Source of the DNA: Trichaptum fuscoviolaceum
Lineage: Eukaryota; Basidiomycota; Agaricomycetes; Hymenochaetales; Trichaptaceae
DNA: 64,000 bases
Reading direction: 5' to 3'
Assembly: GCA_910574455.1 (NCBI GenBank)
Contig: CAJSYZ010000005.1
Location: forward strand, 4,402,001 to 4,466,000
The notes below the pieces were generated by a model that was not told the origin of the DNA, searched no databases, and saw only the letters and a list, made by a program, of their open reading frames with translations. Below, in pieces: positions 10,801-22,383 of this stretch. Numbering within the stretch: position 1 is the first letter of the stretch; every line of letters begins with the position of its first letter. The translations under genes were made by a program, and so were the position numbers.

Positions 10801-12400
10801 TCTTTGAAAATGAGCGGAGGGAAATCGTGATCATCGCTGCTGCTGTTGTGAGAGGTTCGGGTATACGGATGGTTGGATTTTGATACACCAAGGGGTCAGA
10901 AATAGAGTCTCACGAGGGTCACATATACATATATAGTTTACGGAGGTCAGATAATGGTTCTACGAGGGGTCAGAAATCAATTCTGCAGGGGGTTGGATTT
11001 ACATACACCTTTTGTTGGATTTACATACTTTTGAGAGGTCGGATTTGCATACTTTGAGAGGTTGAATTTAAATACTTTGAAGGGTTGGAATTGGATACTA
11101 TTAAGGGTCAGAAATGCATACATTGAAGGGTTGGATTCTTGTAAATGCCGGGGTTGGGTTTAGATAACTCAAATTGTCATATATTGTTTCTCAAATTGTC
11201 AGATATTGTTTCTCAAGTTGTCCGATATTACTTTTAAAATGTTGGATATAGCCGTTATAATTGTCAGATTTATGTATTATAAGGGGTTGGATTTATATAA
11301 GTCAATGTGTCAGATTATGATAAAATGCGGGTCAGATAGGTACATTGAGGTGCTGAAATCCTATCTTGCGAATAGTCTAGAGCGTATGTTCGTTAACAAG
11401 AAATATTAATTTAGTGCATGAGCCGGAAAGGAGGTCCGACTTGCTCACGTACTCGACAAAGTCCCAGTAAGTTTCAGCTCACAGCCACACAACAGGAAGC
11501 GTTGGTGAAGAAGATACATGACACAGGTTACTCTGAGTACCTCGACAGCATGCCATCCACTGCGGAGTCCGAAGTGCAAGAAGTCCCAACTGTCCCGGAG
11601 TCCAGCATTCTCCGTAGCTACGAAAGTAGGGGGGCTGGCTTAATTCAAGAATGTCAGCGTGCAGAAACGCACTTGAAGGACTCACAACGCTATTTGAACG
11701 AGAGCACAGAGGAGGGAGCGGAACTGGCTTTGGATGTTGAAGCTCTACTACAGAAGAAGAAGGACCTTAAACGTCGCGAAAGGGAAGCGTGGGCTGAACT
11801 GCAGACGTCTAACACCGAGGACGAGGTACGCACTGTTGTTGACTTACTAGCGAAGTTTGTCTCTGATACTCCTTTCAGGACATGGACGAGTGGTACGACA
11901 AACTGCGTATTAGCGTCGCTCGCCTTTCACGACAGTTGAAAAAATGCGAAATGGAATTGGCTACGCTGGAGTCGCAGGAGACGCTCGTTGCGTGTCGTAT
12001 TTCCATGCGAGAGGCGGAGCTCAATGATGCGAAGGAGCGTTTGCGCAAGGCCAAGGCAGCGTACAGGAAATGGCAAAGACAGGTGAAACGCATGCGGGAA
12101 AATGTAAGTTTGTGGGTTTGCACAGTAACTATCATTCCTTACATTGCCTCAGCCTATTCCAGATGTTCTGGACGACGAGTACTTTCCAGACCTCGAGGAA
12201 TTGCTATCTGAAGGTGAAGATGAACGTATCAATTTGCGAGTACGTGTAATATTACTTTGGCAACAAACCTTATACTTACCTTTGGTTAGGTACCATCTTC
12301 AAGCCAAACGATCCCATCTCCAGTGAGAGTTCGCAAACGAGGCAGAAAGACTGAGAAGGAGGACGGGAGAGAGGTTAAGCGTGGCAGAACAGGGCACTGA
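7804..12400 (+). CDS. Coiled-coil protein gene with transposon in intron 1
   Basis: Five exons (7804-7995, 11415-11825, 11879-12103, 12153-12239, 12290-12400) join in phase 0 at every junction and give 341 residues. The N-terminus is basic (MAKKTPHRYHKMVKKIV). Residues about 135-275 are strongly helical and charged, with likely coiled coils (AELALDVEALLQKKKDLKRR; ISVARLSRQLKKCEMELATL). A short acidic patch (DDEYFPDLEELLSEGEDE) and a basic tail (VRKRGRKTEKEDG) follow, suggesting a nuclear or DNA-associated protein. Intron 1 is 3,419 nt because a complete 3,354-bp transposon sits in it; without the transposon and one 9-bp duplication it would be an ordinary 56-nt intron. Family not recognised. 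Whether the enlarged intron is still spliced cannot be judged from sequence. Confidence 0.7.
8016..11369. mobile_element. Non-autonomous TIR transposon inside intron 1
   Basis: The 9-bp direct repeat GAATAGTCT (8007-8015 and 11370-11378) flanks 3,354 bp whose ends are inverted repeats. A 34-bp perfect match beginning ATAGGATTTCAGCACCTC follows five less conserved terminal bases. Inside the ends, about 400 bp on each side are packed with short motifs, TCTGACC and TCCAACC on the left and their complements GGTCAGA and GGTTGGA on the right, as expected for subterminal transposase-binding repeats. The interior has only short frames. Possible GT-AG exon pairs on the minus strand near 9520-9750 repeat a GAAGTTGCC-type block, but no transposase is recognisable. 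The element is non-autonomous; its superfamily cannot be assigned, although a 9-bp duplication would fit Mutator-like elements. Confidence 0.85.
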
Positions 12401-12551
12401 CTGCGAGGTCACGGAGTACGACTGTAGTTGCTTCGTAACTTCTCTGTGATTTACTCCAACGCTTCCCAGCTTAATGCCAAATGTTGTAATGCACTGTGTC
12501 ATCTAATGTAGAGCAGCGAAAACCGCGCATTCGCCATAACGGCGCCGATCG

Positions 12552-12909
12552 CTAGCAATATGGGATCAGCACCCTTTGGGAATCAATGGACCGTAATCCG
12601 TCAGCGTGTATCTGCGACAGCGGATATGGATGAGTATTGGAATTGACGTTTATATGTTCGACTGCAGGCGACGGAGTTGGTGACGAACAAGCATCACCGG
12701 CTGACTTCATGTCCCTGCGCCGTAGCATTGTGGTTGACAGTTCCGTACTCTGAGTCTGAACATGTTGGTCGGAGTCCCATGTATTGCGGGACGCTGCCCG
12801 TTGTCGTCCATTCGCAGGAGCTGGACGGTATTTTTTTAAGAGACGCTCTGCGAAATCGCTTTCATGACTTTGAAAGACCACGATGAGCTTATGTTTGTCA
12901 ATAGAGGAC
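12552..12909 (-). CDS. Possible terminal exon of an unknown minus-strand gene
   Basis: The minus frame reads SSIDKHKLIVVFQSHESDFA and continues with AERLLKKYRPAPANGRQR and a Ser/Pro-rich stretch (SSPTPSPAV) to a stop at 12552. An AAG acceptor lies just upstream, at 12910-12911. A further coding-like minus stretch (DHFEEDASLTQAATSVAIVP) lies near 13220-13280 and could be an upstream exon, but I could not connect the two. The rest of 12401-13431 holds nothing else convincing. The call rests on composition alone; the plus strand is also partly open here. Confidence 0.3.
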
Positions 12910-13289
12910 CTTCAATTTCAGTGAGACTAGTGGTAAGTACGCATTTCGCTTGGATTCTCGACGACCTCAAAAGCATAGCTTAACTCGTCTGAAACAAGTG
13001 AGTTGTATCTCTAACTACTGTAACATTGGTCTAATCACAGGTCGAAATACTTTCAAAGCAGGTATCGTTCGTGGAATTCTTGTGGCACTTTGCATAGGCC
13101 TTCAGGAACGCTTGGTTGGTGAGTTAGTCTAAGCTCATATGTGTAATAGCAACTACTGACGCTTCCACACCCAAGAGCCAATTTCCTCGAAGTGGCCCGT
13201 CCAGTCCAAGTTACCTGGCACAATAGCCACACTTGTTGCTGCCTGAGTCAAAGATGCGTCCTCTTCAAAGTGGTCCGTCTCGCACCACA

Positions 13290-13295
13290 TATAAG
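13290..13295 (+). promoter_or_regulatory. Candidate TATA box for the gene at 13432
   Basis: TATAAG in a CACATATAAGTTCC context lies 137 bp upstream of the chosen ATG at 13432. Position and sequence suit a fungal TATA element, but nothing else confirms it. Confidence 0.3.
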
Positions 13296-13431
13296 TTCCT
13301 TCTTTGAAGGGTTTGCCCTGGTACGAACCACTCTTTGCACCGTCTTCCCTCTTTCTTTCTTACATGGCACCTCCGAACTCAGACTCGCACGCTATTGTAG
13401 GCGGACGAAAGGCGAGTTCTTCGACGAAGAT

Positions 13432-15129
13432 ATGAAGAAGGACATTTCGGACATCGGACCTGATTGGTTAGCGTTACCGGAGGCGAGAAGGAACAAAGAC
13501 AGGTCGACGTTTTTCAACAAACACTTCAAAGACTTTCGAGAGAAATATGAGCACAAGTTCCACCCTGACGATAGGACTCTGCTTGAGAAGGTAAGTCTTT
13601 TAGTACCACAATACAACATGGAGTATCTCTGATTTTGCGTTAGAGATACCGTCAAGCTCTTGACAACAGTAAACGAAAGGCTAAGACGACGCGAGAGAAG
13701 CAGCAACAAAAGGAAGAAGTGCACTTGTCGTCGTTAGTGCTTTGGGTCCCAGAAGATGATATCCGTCCCGTGACCGCTCTCGAGCTGTTCGAGGACGAGA
13801 ACAAGGCGGAAATCAATGCGAAGGTGGCACAAGAACGCCGTACGACGCAGGAGAACTTGCATTTATATAGCAAGTGGAAATCTGCTTTGTGGAAGGCTCT
13901 CACTGCAGAGCAGCAGGACGACTACAAGCGTAGGGCCGAGCTTATGACTAGCGAAGCTGAAGCGCAGCGTGCTGAGCCTTTGACAAAAGAAAAGATAATA
14001 GAGTAAGTTTGTCTTCTTGAAACACGCGAAGTCAATTAACATCATTTTCACAGAAATCGCACTCTCTTCCAGACGGCTCTCACAAACAGCATACAGGCTG
14101 CAATCCCAAGATCGATAGGGAACGCACGTGCTCTGACGTTCGTGGTGTACGAGGACGGTGACTCGACAATGTAAGCAGTTTCTTCTTAATTTATCTCTCC
14201 AATGCTGACGTAGTGATAGAATTGACTCGGTCAAGGCTGGCTATTCAAACACGGTTGCGTTCCAGCCAGGAAACGTAGGTGACTTGTTAGCTAAAGATTT
14301 GTGGACATGGGCTCGTGAAGACATGAAGAGTGAGTCGTAAACCTTACCCTTTGCGTGAAAGGAAGCTAACATGTGTCATAGTGTCTACAGACTCAATGGG
14401 TGGGCTGGATAATGGTGCTGGCCCGGGCGCAGGTGATGTTGAGGTGACCGAATCCTCACACCAACCAGTTTTCGTCTCTGCTGTCCAGCCGGACTCTTCA
14501 GTCAGCGTTCACGATGACGACGCTAGATCTTTTTCGATCCTCCACACACCCTCGTCACGACTGATTGACAACGATGGAACAGGAGACGATGAAGTCGAAC
14601 TCGTTTTGAATCCAACTGCATCAAGAACTCTTTCGAACAGCCAGGATCACATAAGAGATGCCGGGACTTCAGCTTCGAAACGCAAACGGGTGTTCTCCCC
14701 GTCTAAGACTAGTTGCGCAGAGCCTGACGCCCATCGTAGGTCCACCCGTACGAAGGCTAAACAGTGAGTCTAATCTATTACTTGAAGTTGAATATAACTG
14801 ATAAAGCAAGCAGTGTCGATGAACGAGAGTCTCCAGCGGGTGCTGATGATGTTGAAGCAATCGATGAAGACAATGAGAAGAGTGATGCAGAAGACGATGA
14901 CGACGATGACGATGACGAAGAAAAGGAAGATGAACCGCAATCCAAGCGACGCAAGACAACGCGCTCAAACGTAAAAAAGCCTGAACCCATTCGACGCTCG
15001 TCGCGAGTTGCAAAGGCTGATGCTCCGGTGCTGGGCAAGCTGCGCACGAGAACTACTGAGCCAGGCGTGCGTGGTGGCAAAGGAGATACCCGGGGGGGTC
15101 GGGGACGCAAGCGCGGCGGAAAGGCTTAG
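13432..15129 (+). CDS. Charged nuclear-type protein with acidic run and basic RGG-like tail
   Basis: Six exons (13432-13590, 13644-14002, 14054-14170, 14214-14329, 14382-14763, 14814-15129) keep frame across 43-53 nt introns and give 482 residues. The start is the first in-frame ATG after a candidate TATA box; the open frame extends further upstream, so more N-terminal residues are possible. A helical segment (LYSKWKSALWKALTAEQQDD, then YKRRAEL) resembles the aromatic and basic spacing of an HMG box, though this is weak. The second half is Ser/Asp-rich with SKRKRVFSPSKT and RRSTRTKAK, a run of eight Asp, KRRKTTRSNVKKPEPIRRSS and a Gly/Arg tail (RGGKGDTRGGRGRKRGGKA). This composition suggests a chromatin or RNA-associated nuclear protein. 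Family not identified. Confidence 0.68.
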
Positions 15130-15244
15130 GCGAGGTCTTTGCTGGATTTGTGTATCGGTAACTTTGATCTATATCTATTGTTTGCTTCTGTGGACTCTGC
15201 GAGCTCCCTTGGAATAGGGAACTTGATCGCTTTAGATTGATTCT

Positions 15245-15665
15245 CACTTGAATGTCCGTCATTCATTCATTGATTGATTGATTCAACTTTCATTTTTGCG
15301 GCTGCGTGATTCATTCACTTGATTGATTCATTCGACTTTCTTTCAACGGACCCTTGGGAATCATTCAACTCTTTTTCATTCAACTTTCGATTCATTCACT
15401 CATATACTTTGATTCTCAAATGTACTCGACTGCCGGTTTATTAATTACTCTACAGCTATCTATATATTCTGCCTAAGTGTGAATGAGTTAGTGGCGTGTG
15501 AATAAATCAGTGCGTGAATGAATCAGTAACACCAGTGGCGTGTAAATATTGAATCAGTCACAACTTGTGACTAGATCAGTGGCGTGAGAATATAAAAGTG
15601 GCGTGAGAATGATTAGCTCTGCGATTCATTCACGTGAATCATTCATCAGAGTGAATCATTCATCC
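15245..15665. repeat. ATTCA/TGAAT-rich repeat block at array border
   Basis: About 420 bp contain dense ATTCATTCA, TGATTGATTGATTCA and TCATTCAACTTTC motifs on the left, and repeated AGTGGCGTG(T)GAAT motifs on the right. The left half is broadly the complement of the right, so it looks like a small imperfect inverted structure or the subterminal repeats of a degraded element. It ends 43 bp before the first tandem unit. No coding potential is seen between 15130 and 15707. Confidence 0.6.
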
Positions 15666-15707
15666 CATAATATGGGCTATATTCAGAAGATACACCATTA
15701 TGTGTTT

Positions 15708-17649
15708 GAGTAATGATGGATGTTGTTACATCACGGAGGTAGGTACTTTATTGCACTAGAATTGCACTGCATTGTGTATTATGTATGGATATGTATAACG
15801 GGAGACATTGGCAATTCACTTTAGATTTTGGTCAGAGTACATGACATACCCATGAGATGTAAGGCAAGTCTGTGTTCATTTTCTCGAAATTGTGATGAGC
15901 CAGATATAGCACTATACATGTACAGTGGCGATTATCTTCGTCTATGCTGCTGTCTCCGGAGCTTTGAAGGTTGCAAAGGGGGTTTGGGGGCAAGAACAAA
16001 GTGAGGCAGCTCGGAGATAATTTGCTTGTTTAAAGCAGTTCCAATAGAATTCCTCACCATTCTGAATTCCTGCAGGCTCAAATTGCGGTCAGGTCTGGGG
16101 ACGCGCTGCCGCCCATGGCAAGTGTATCCCGCCGACTCGGAGTGCCGAGGCTGCGATTGCCGCATTATATCATGCCGGCGGTGTCCCCGTACTTGCCGGG
16201 CGGACGGCAGGTCGAGAGATCGGCCCCATATTCCAGGCCCTATCTGTGGCTCGTACCCTGCACTTGTGTCCGCGTGTGTGTCGGTGCGTGTGCATGGGTG
16301 TTCGTGTGGGCGATAGTGTACTATTCCAAGTTTGGGCTGCTACGTCCTGCCAGTGGCCCTGAGTGCTGGTGGCATCACTACGAGCCATGTCAGTGAAGTT
16401 CAAGTTGATCCTCTTCACTTGTATAATCGATTCTATTTTCTCGTTGTACTCCTTGTCCTCTGAAATTTAAGCAAAGACAAGCAAAGCGCCCGTTTGGTAG
16501 GATTCATCAGATTTACACATTGCAACCGTTGCTTACGCATATGGCCGCCGCCATGTGAATTAAAAAGAGCTCGTTTTGGTCGTCTCCCGCCGAGGAACTT
16601 GACGTCAACACATTTCCGCGAGGAGCTAGCTCTGCAGACGACACATCATTCAGTGTGTATGGCATTGAGTGTGAGTAGCTTCAAGATGCTCACTGCTGAC
16701 TTGATAACCGGATAGACCATCGGCAAGGACTGGTGAATTCAATAGCCCAAAACTGAATGATGGCGGACCGGCCGCACCCCAAACTCGTCTTTATCTCGCC
16801 CTTCTTTCTTGGTCCATTCCTATGGAGTTGGACAAGAAACCGAGGATGGGCCTTGAAGGTCTCTGAGATGTCTCCGCTATTCCCTATTCAAGAAAGGAGC
16901 GGGACATTGCAGAACAACCATACCTACATATACTATTTCTACGCTTCCTCAAATCAATGAGAAATGTATTGTAGCTCTGACTATTGGGCCTTCTACTGCT
17001 CTTCTGACAATGCAAGGAGCCCAGAGTCCGTTCTGGCTACTGCCACGTCGAGGCCTACTCACTCCGGGCCTTCGGTAAATCAACGCAGCCCTCGTCAAAC
17101 GTACTATCTTGAAGCAACCTTTTGCATGGCCTTTTTGTGGTGCCTGCCACTTATCTGCACCTGTATTTGCGTCCGTTGCGAGTCCCCTGGCCTGGAAGGT
17201 TTTACATTACATTTGTTGTAGGTCAGTCGTCTATGTTTTCCTGATGGGCAAGAATACACTGCTCATTGCCTATATGTAATTTCAAAGATCTGGTCTGTCT
17301 TGCAACGAGCGCAAGACTTGTTTATCATATTTTCTGTGAGTGGAATTGATAGTGTAAGTAAGTGGTTTGTAGATGCCCCGTAGCAGTTTGAATTTATGAT
17401 TGTGTACGCTGAGCATACACGTACTTTAGGGGTGTTGGCATCAACCTTTTACTCACATACGCAAAGTTTTATATGGGCTGGTAGCTTTTATGCAGATGTT
17501 CTCGGAGTCGGTGGAGAGATGCGACCAAAGAAGCCCATCTTCCTCGCAGCTGAAGGCGAAATATATGCGTGCAATAGTCTCTACAAGAGTCTATACATAA
17601 CAACCAGGACAACAAAAGCCGGAAATGCGTATGTGGAAGACAGCAATAA
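15708..17649. other. U1 spacer between convergent 3' ends
   Basis: This 1.9-kb block is shared by all units and lies between a zinc-finger gene 3' end and the membrane gene 3' end. It contains an intron-like stretch (16001-16075, donor GTGAGG, acceptor TTCCTGCAG) kept in the other units, and several short frames open in more than one reading frame. I could not assign a protein because indels between units break every frame. It is best treated as shared 3' flanking or non-coding transcribed sequence. Confidence 0.45.
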
Positions 17650-19423
17650 TCAAATATGCGGTATGAATTTTGTCCAAACAACTGTTTCGAACGCAGAGGA
17701 AGGAAGGCGACGAAGGGACAGGAGGGCGAGAATGAGGAGGGAAAGGCGGGCGACTGGATATATGATGGCAGGAGGTGTTTCCACGGTTTTCTTAATGCGC
17801 GTCCAGTATATATTATCAGTACCATACGCGTACACCCATTTGTCATAGACAAAACGTGTATAGACAGGAGCAGCTGCGATGATGAAAAGACACAGGCCTA
17901 CGATAGACAGAGAAGCTGTTCGCCAAAGGATCCCCTCAACAGGCGAAGGGAAGTCGAAGTGCCATGCAGCACAGTGGATCGACCCAAATGCGGCACCTGT
18001 TAAGGCAGAGAAGATCAGAAGCGGCCTCGTTTCGGCTCGTTCGCTGTAGAACATCATCCACATGATCCACTGCATGTCACCCTCATTGAAGAGCAGTTCG
18101 AGCGCCGGTTTGGAGTCCATTTTGTCCTTGGCATCGCGGAAGGAATCCAGACTGAATCCGACTAGACCTGTTTTAATGATCTGGTCCATTGGGAGGAACA
18201 TGAGCAGGTACGGCAAGTAGAACAGTTTCGTGATAACAAGTTTGCAGGTCGTCCAAATCGAGATGATGGCTCGGCGAAAGCGCGATCTCGTCGCCGGAGA
18301 ATCTGAGTTTTGTGAAGGTTCGACGACGGAGTTAACTTCCTTCTTCCAAAGTAAGACGCGGATCATTTTCAGAAGCCTCTTTGCAATGGACGCTAATGCA
18401 TTGAGCATCGCCTGCGCGCAGTTTCGGAGATAATCCCTCAGCCGGAACCGTTCCTTGGTGAATTTCCAGCTCTCCGCACTGCCTTCGTTCCCTGACTCGT
18501 TCTTGCCATCTCTAGCCTTCCTGACCTCTACAAGCCGCCTCTCCAAGTCCTTCGTGCGGATGACGATCGGACATCGGACGTCGAGCGGCTTGCTCCACCA
18601 GAAAAGGTACATGATGCTGTTGAGTCCGGCCAACGCCGCCGTCGTAAGCTCGATCTCCGTGATTGTCAAGTGCTGATGTGCCCGTGCGATGAGCTGAATG
18701 ATGAACCAGGTAATTTGCAATAGAGCGACGCCTTTCGAGAGAGCGTCGCCTTTGCTGCGGTCTTCGATTTCTTTCGCTGTCGTATCCGGAAAGTCGATCA
18801 GTTGCTTCTTCAGTAGTTCCTGAAGTTTGTAGAAATTGAGGACGTTTTCCTGCACGACGATCCCCTCCTTCTCTGTTTTATAGCAGCGCCAATTCCCGAG
18901 ATAGAAGTCGTCGCCCTTTATATAGTTCACTTTGAAGCCTCCCATCTGCAAGAAATGCGCATGTGTCATTGTCCACAGTGAACCTACAAAAATTGTTCAA
19001 CTAAATATATTCCGAGCTGAAAACGAATAAAATAATACATGATTTCGGTCGTGCTTTATTCATCGTCTCCCTTATCATCACGGCGCCTCGCCACTGCTTG
19101 AATGCCCACAGGATCATTACCTCTGGCGCGAGAAGGGCCAAGCACATGAGGAAAATCCGACGCTTCAAAAGCGACCAGCTGCTCTCCTCGAGGAATGGTA
19201 AGTTCGGATGCACAGATATCCACGTAACAGCAAACGTCGTCGCCAAGCAGCTCCATACGATGTCCCAAACGGAACGACCGGGGCAAGAACAGTCGTTGGA
19301 GCATTCGTCTCGCGTAAAGAGCGGCGCATCGTAGGCCAGCGGGTCCGCGAAGGGCGAGGTGACGGGTACAGCACTCGTGCCGAAGTTTCGAGTGAGGAAG
19401 AAGTAGGCGAGAATGAAGAGCAT
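17650..19423 (-). CDS. Multi-pass membrane protein, copy 1 (U1)
   Basis: Two exons (19423-19039 and 18983-17650) joined across a 55-nt intron encode 572 residues. Residues 1-20 form a signal peptide (MLFILAYFFLTRNFGTSAVP). A Cys-rich segment (DECSNDCSCPGRSVWDIVWS) leads into a membrane helix at about 52-70, with a second at 89-108. Exon 2 starts with LWTMTHAHFLQMGGFK, then has the hallmark DRSKGDALSKG (about 203-213), two helices ending LFWWSKPLDVRCPIV, a charged variable stretch, and four or more further helices to the C-terminus TKFIPHI. From memory, this architecture (RPGRSVWDI, KGDALSKG, WW.KPL.V.CP) is a large lineage-expanded family of unknown function in Agaricomycetes. Variable segments lie at about 150-172, just after FLPM, and before IYWTRIKK. 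Confidence 0.88.
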
Positions 19424-19521
19424 GGTGCGGGATGGCAGGCAGGGGACAAGGTCTGAAGAGACGACAAGTGTGCACCTATATAGCGTGAACGAGGCTTGCA
19501 GACTGCCATTCATACCGCCCA

Positions 19522-20029
19522 TCAACACAGCACCCATCGGTTATCTTGGCGATAATCAGAGTCCAGCAAACGAACAAATGTTTTTATTCGTGCGTGATGT
19601 TGAAGGACATTCTTCGCATTCGGCTCTCCTGTATAGTCGAAGATGGCCAGAGCCAGTGTGGTTGACGTATATGTGAATGTAGAGACAAGTACGATAAGTG
19701 GGTAGGTGAGGTGCCCGAGAATGTCAGAGGCCGTGTGTTCTGTCATCATGTTTGAGGCGATAAAGGGCTTCCCAGCAATTCATTCAGATTCTAAACTTAT
19801 CAGGTTGATTACTACTTTCCAATAGTGCATACGAAACGAATGCGAAGAGGGCTCACTCCAAACGTTATTACAACGTTACTGGAGCCCAGAAGATTCATAC
19901 GACAGGTAAGCGCGACTATATCTCGTGGACGTGCGTGTTAACTCACCAAATACAGCGCATTAGCACGTTCCGTTCATACCGCTCGACAACCCTTTTCACC
20001 TCAACAAGTTGACGCTGACCCATCTCCAT
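19522..20029 (-). CDS. Small membrane protein, copy 1 (U1)
   Basis: Three exons (20029-19947, 19878-19857, 19767-19522) join in consistent phases (2, 0) and give 116 residues, starting MEMGQRQLVEVKRVVERYER. Exon 2 is only 22 nt and encodes CNVVITFG; its counterpart in U3 differs mostly at synonymous or conservative sites, which argues that it is coding. Exon 3 carries one hydrophobic helix, LGHLTYPLIVLVSTFTYTST, then LAIFDYTGEP and a variable tail. The stop is 98 bp upstream of the membrane gene's ATG on the same strand, so the two could be co-regulated. No family is recognised. The 5' end is the least certain part. Confidence 0.6.
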
Positions 20030-22383
20030 AACGCACTAAAAGGACGTTCTCGGTCGTGGCGAAGGCGGCAATACAAACAATCCTTGGCATCTCAACTCCC
20101 TACCCGAGGTAAACGCACTCACGGTCGGGTCAGAAGCTGATGCACGCGTAGTGGGTGCGACATGAAAGGAGTGGGCGAAACGTCTGAGAAGGTCAGGTGT
20201 TCGCGTTCATGTAGACTTTTTAAGGATGATCTAAGGTGATAACAAGCATAATCAGTACTTGAATGCATGCCTGCCAGTGGACGAAGTTAAATCCGACCTA
20301 CCAGCTCATACAAGAAACGTTGAACCAACGAAGCAACTACGGTGTTTGGAAAAAGAGCAAGTACTAGTAGAGTTGACTCCTGTTTACACACCGGAAGTCG
20401 AGGCTCATCTAGGTTGTCCCGCATCATATGAAAAAGTGCAGGCGGAAGGGTGATTGTGGATTTGGATGCGGTGGATGATGTGAAAGATGATAGATGAAAG
20501 ATGATGGAGGTCGTGCCACTGGCACATCATGATGGCATGGGCTCGGCGGCGTGGGAAACGCTTTCACTGGCACTATTCATTCTATTTCCGAGTCTACGGA
20601 TGGCACAACCCTCGTCGTCGTTACCGACGTACTTTCTCCTCTGGAGTACGCTGTTACCCATGCTCAAGGCATGCAAGATCTCAGCTTTCAGATATACAGC
20701 AGCTTTTCTCTGTGGTATTGGCCTTCAAACCGATCTTTGCGTCGATCGGCATCGTGGCAGGCATCTGCATCAGATTGGAAGGAAGCTCATGCTCGTAGAC
20801 TGTAGTACCTCGTAACCTTGGCAGATAAGATTGGAGTAAATTAGTCGACATTGATGAGAAGTATCTAACTCACCTCCTGGAATCAAGTCTTCGAGCCACC
20901 TGAGGTGAGAAATCGCTATTTCTTGATTTTGCTCTGGCTAAACTAATATCTGCATCGTTTGTGATGTATGCGGTGTTAAAACGCCAATAGATGTCGTCCC
21001 GAGTTTATCTCGACGCTTGACTCATCGCGATAACGAGCTCAAAGGCTATCACAGTAGAGAATAGAAGAAGAGAAGCTGTTGAAAAAGGACCAGGCCGTTC
21101 CAGCTTCGTGTCATCTGCAACCTCTCATATACCGAATGTGAAAAATGGGTGCTAGATGAAAGCTGATGCTCGTGGATGTGAGTACCTCGTACGTCTCTAG
21201 TATGCATCTGCATTGATATGATAGACATTGAAGCAAAGAACTGATCAGCTGACCTTGTTCAATCAAGTCCTGAAGCTGAGGTGAGAATTTTTTTTTTTGA
21301 TTTGTACCTGCTAATCTGCAAGCGCTCTTTTAGTGAGATGGCTGCATCTCTCTAGAATGGCAATCACTGAATTGGAGAGAAGAGAAGCCATGGATGAAGT
21401 TAGATAAGTGAGCGATCGGGTGCATTCTTGTATATGTCACTTCCAGCGCGGTCCCATGAGGACACATCTCATTTCCACCCTTTCGTTCTCCATGGTAATC
21501 TGTGATTCCATTCTCTCTCACCTGTGGTTAAGAGAGCTTGGAGTCGGTTATTCCTTCGCGAGTACAAGATTTTCGTACTCTTTTGACGTCTGCTCCAAAT
21601 TTTGCGCTCCGGAGATGGTCGACATCAATTGGTTGTGCATTGCTTTCGGTGTGGTCTCTACAATCAATCTCACGGAGTGCAGCACGAGTGCATGCTTGGA
21701 TGAAAGGATGATTCAACTCTGGCTTCTGGACGTTTGATTTGATTGCAGCCGACTCACCGAGGCGACGGACTCTCAGGACATTACAGCATTTCCTCAGAAC
21801 AAATGTGACACTAGTCGGTCGACTGGGGCATCTGTCATGAATACATGCCAGTGCTTCGAGTAGAGTTTGCTTTCACGATTATGAACAACCTGTGTTGGTC
21901 TTATCTATTCGAGCCAACGATACATATAACCTAAAAATGAGAATGTTGAGTTCAGATAAGTAGTGCTCTTTTGACGATCCAGCAATCACCATTTCCTCTG
22001 AAGATCTCTGTAGGACTCTGCTTAAAATTCAAACCCCGAAATCTCTGAAGATACACAGCAATTCCAACCGCACGAACGGAAACCTAGTCCTCATGTAAGT
22101 CTCCAGGCCATTCTCATCGTTTTCTCGAGGCTGATGACTGTCTAGTATAAGAGACTTCCTGTAGCGTGAGGTTGCGAGACCAAAACACTGTGCGTGACCT
22201 CGAGGCGCGACACGTCGCGCGTTATTGTGCCCACCGGCGGGCTTTAAATTGTATGTGGTACACATACCGATCCTTCTTCACTTACCACGACCACTGCACT
22301 ATTTCTTCTTTCCTCTCTTTCTAAAGTCCTCTTCCTTAACAATCAGGCTTACGTTTCCCAACATCTTCAACCTTTCCCAAATC
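20030..22383. other. U1 divergent intergenic region
   Basis: This region separates the minus-strand membrane genes from the plus-strand zinc-finger gene. It contains exon-like motifs on the minus strand: short blocks reading about ARRLDSR or LQDLIEQ, preceded by a TCACCTCAG acceptor-like sequence and followed by GTGAGT or GTCAGC (near 20870-20915 and 21245-21285). Relatives occur in U2, U3 and U4. I could not assemble them into a gene. Bases from about 20576 onward are nearly identical to U2. A conserved promoter-like block lies at 22229-22262. Confidence 0.4.
22229..22262 (+). promoter_or_regulatory. Conserved promoter block of zinc-finger gene A
   Basis: GTGCCCACCGGCGGGC followed by TTTAAATTGTA lies about 120 bp upstream of the zinc-finger ATG and is kept in U1, U2 and U4 although neighbouring bases vary. 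The TTTAAAT may act as a TATA element and the GC-rich palindrome-like CCGGCGGG as a binding site. Confidence 0.45.

Noticed and set aside
15918..16316. A spliced Cys-rich small protein on the plus strand downstream of each zinc-finger gene
   Set aside because: The GTGAG...TGCAG intron-like stretch is conserved, but several frames are open through this GC-rich part and indels between units break each of them, so no protein can be supported.
17656..18003. Plus-strand frames across the membrane genes (for example starting MRYEFCPNNC)
   Set aside because: They are antisense shadows of the conserved membrane protein exon.
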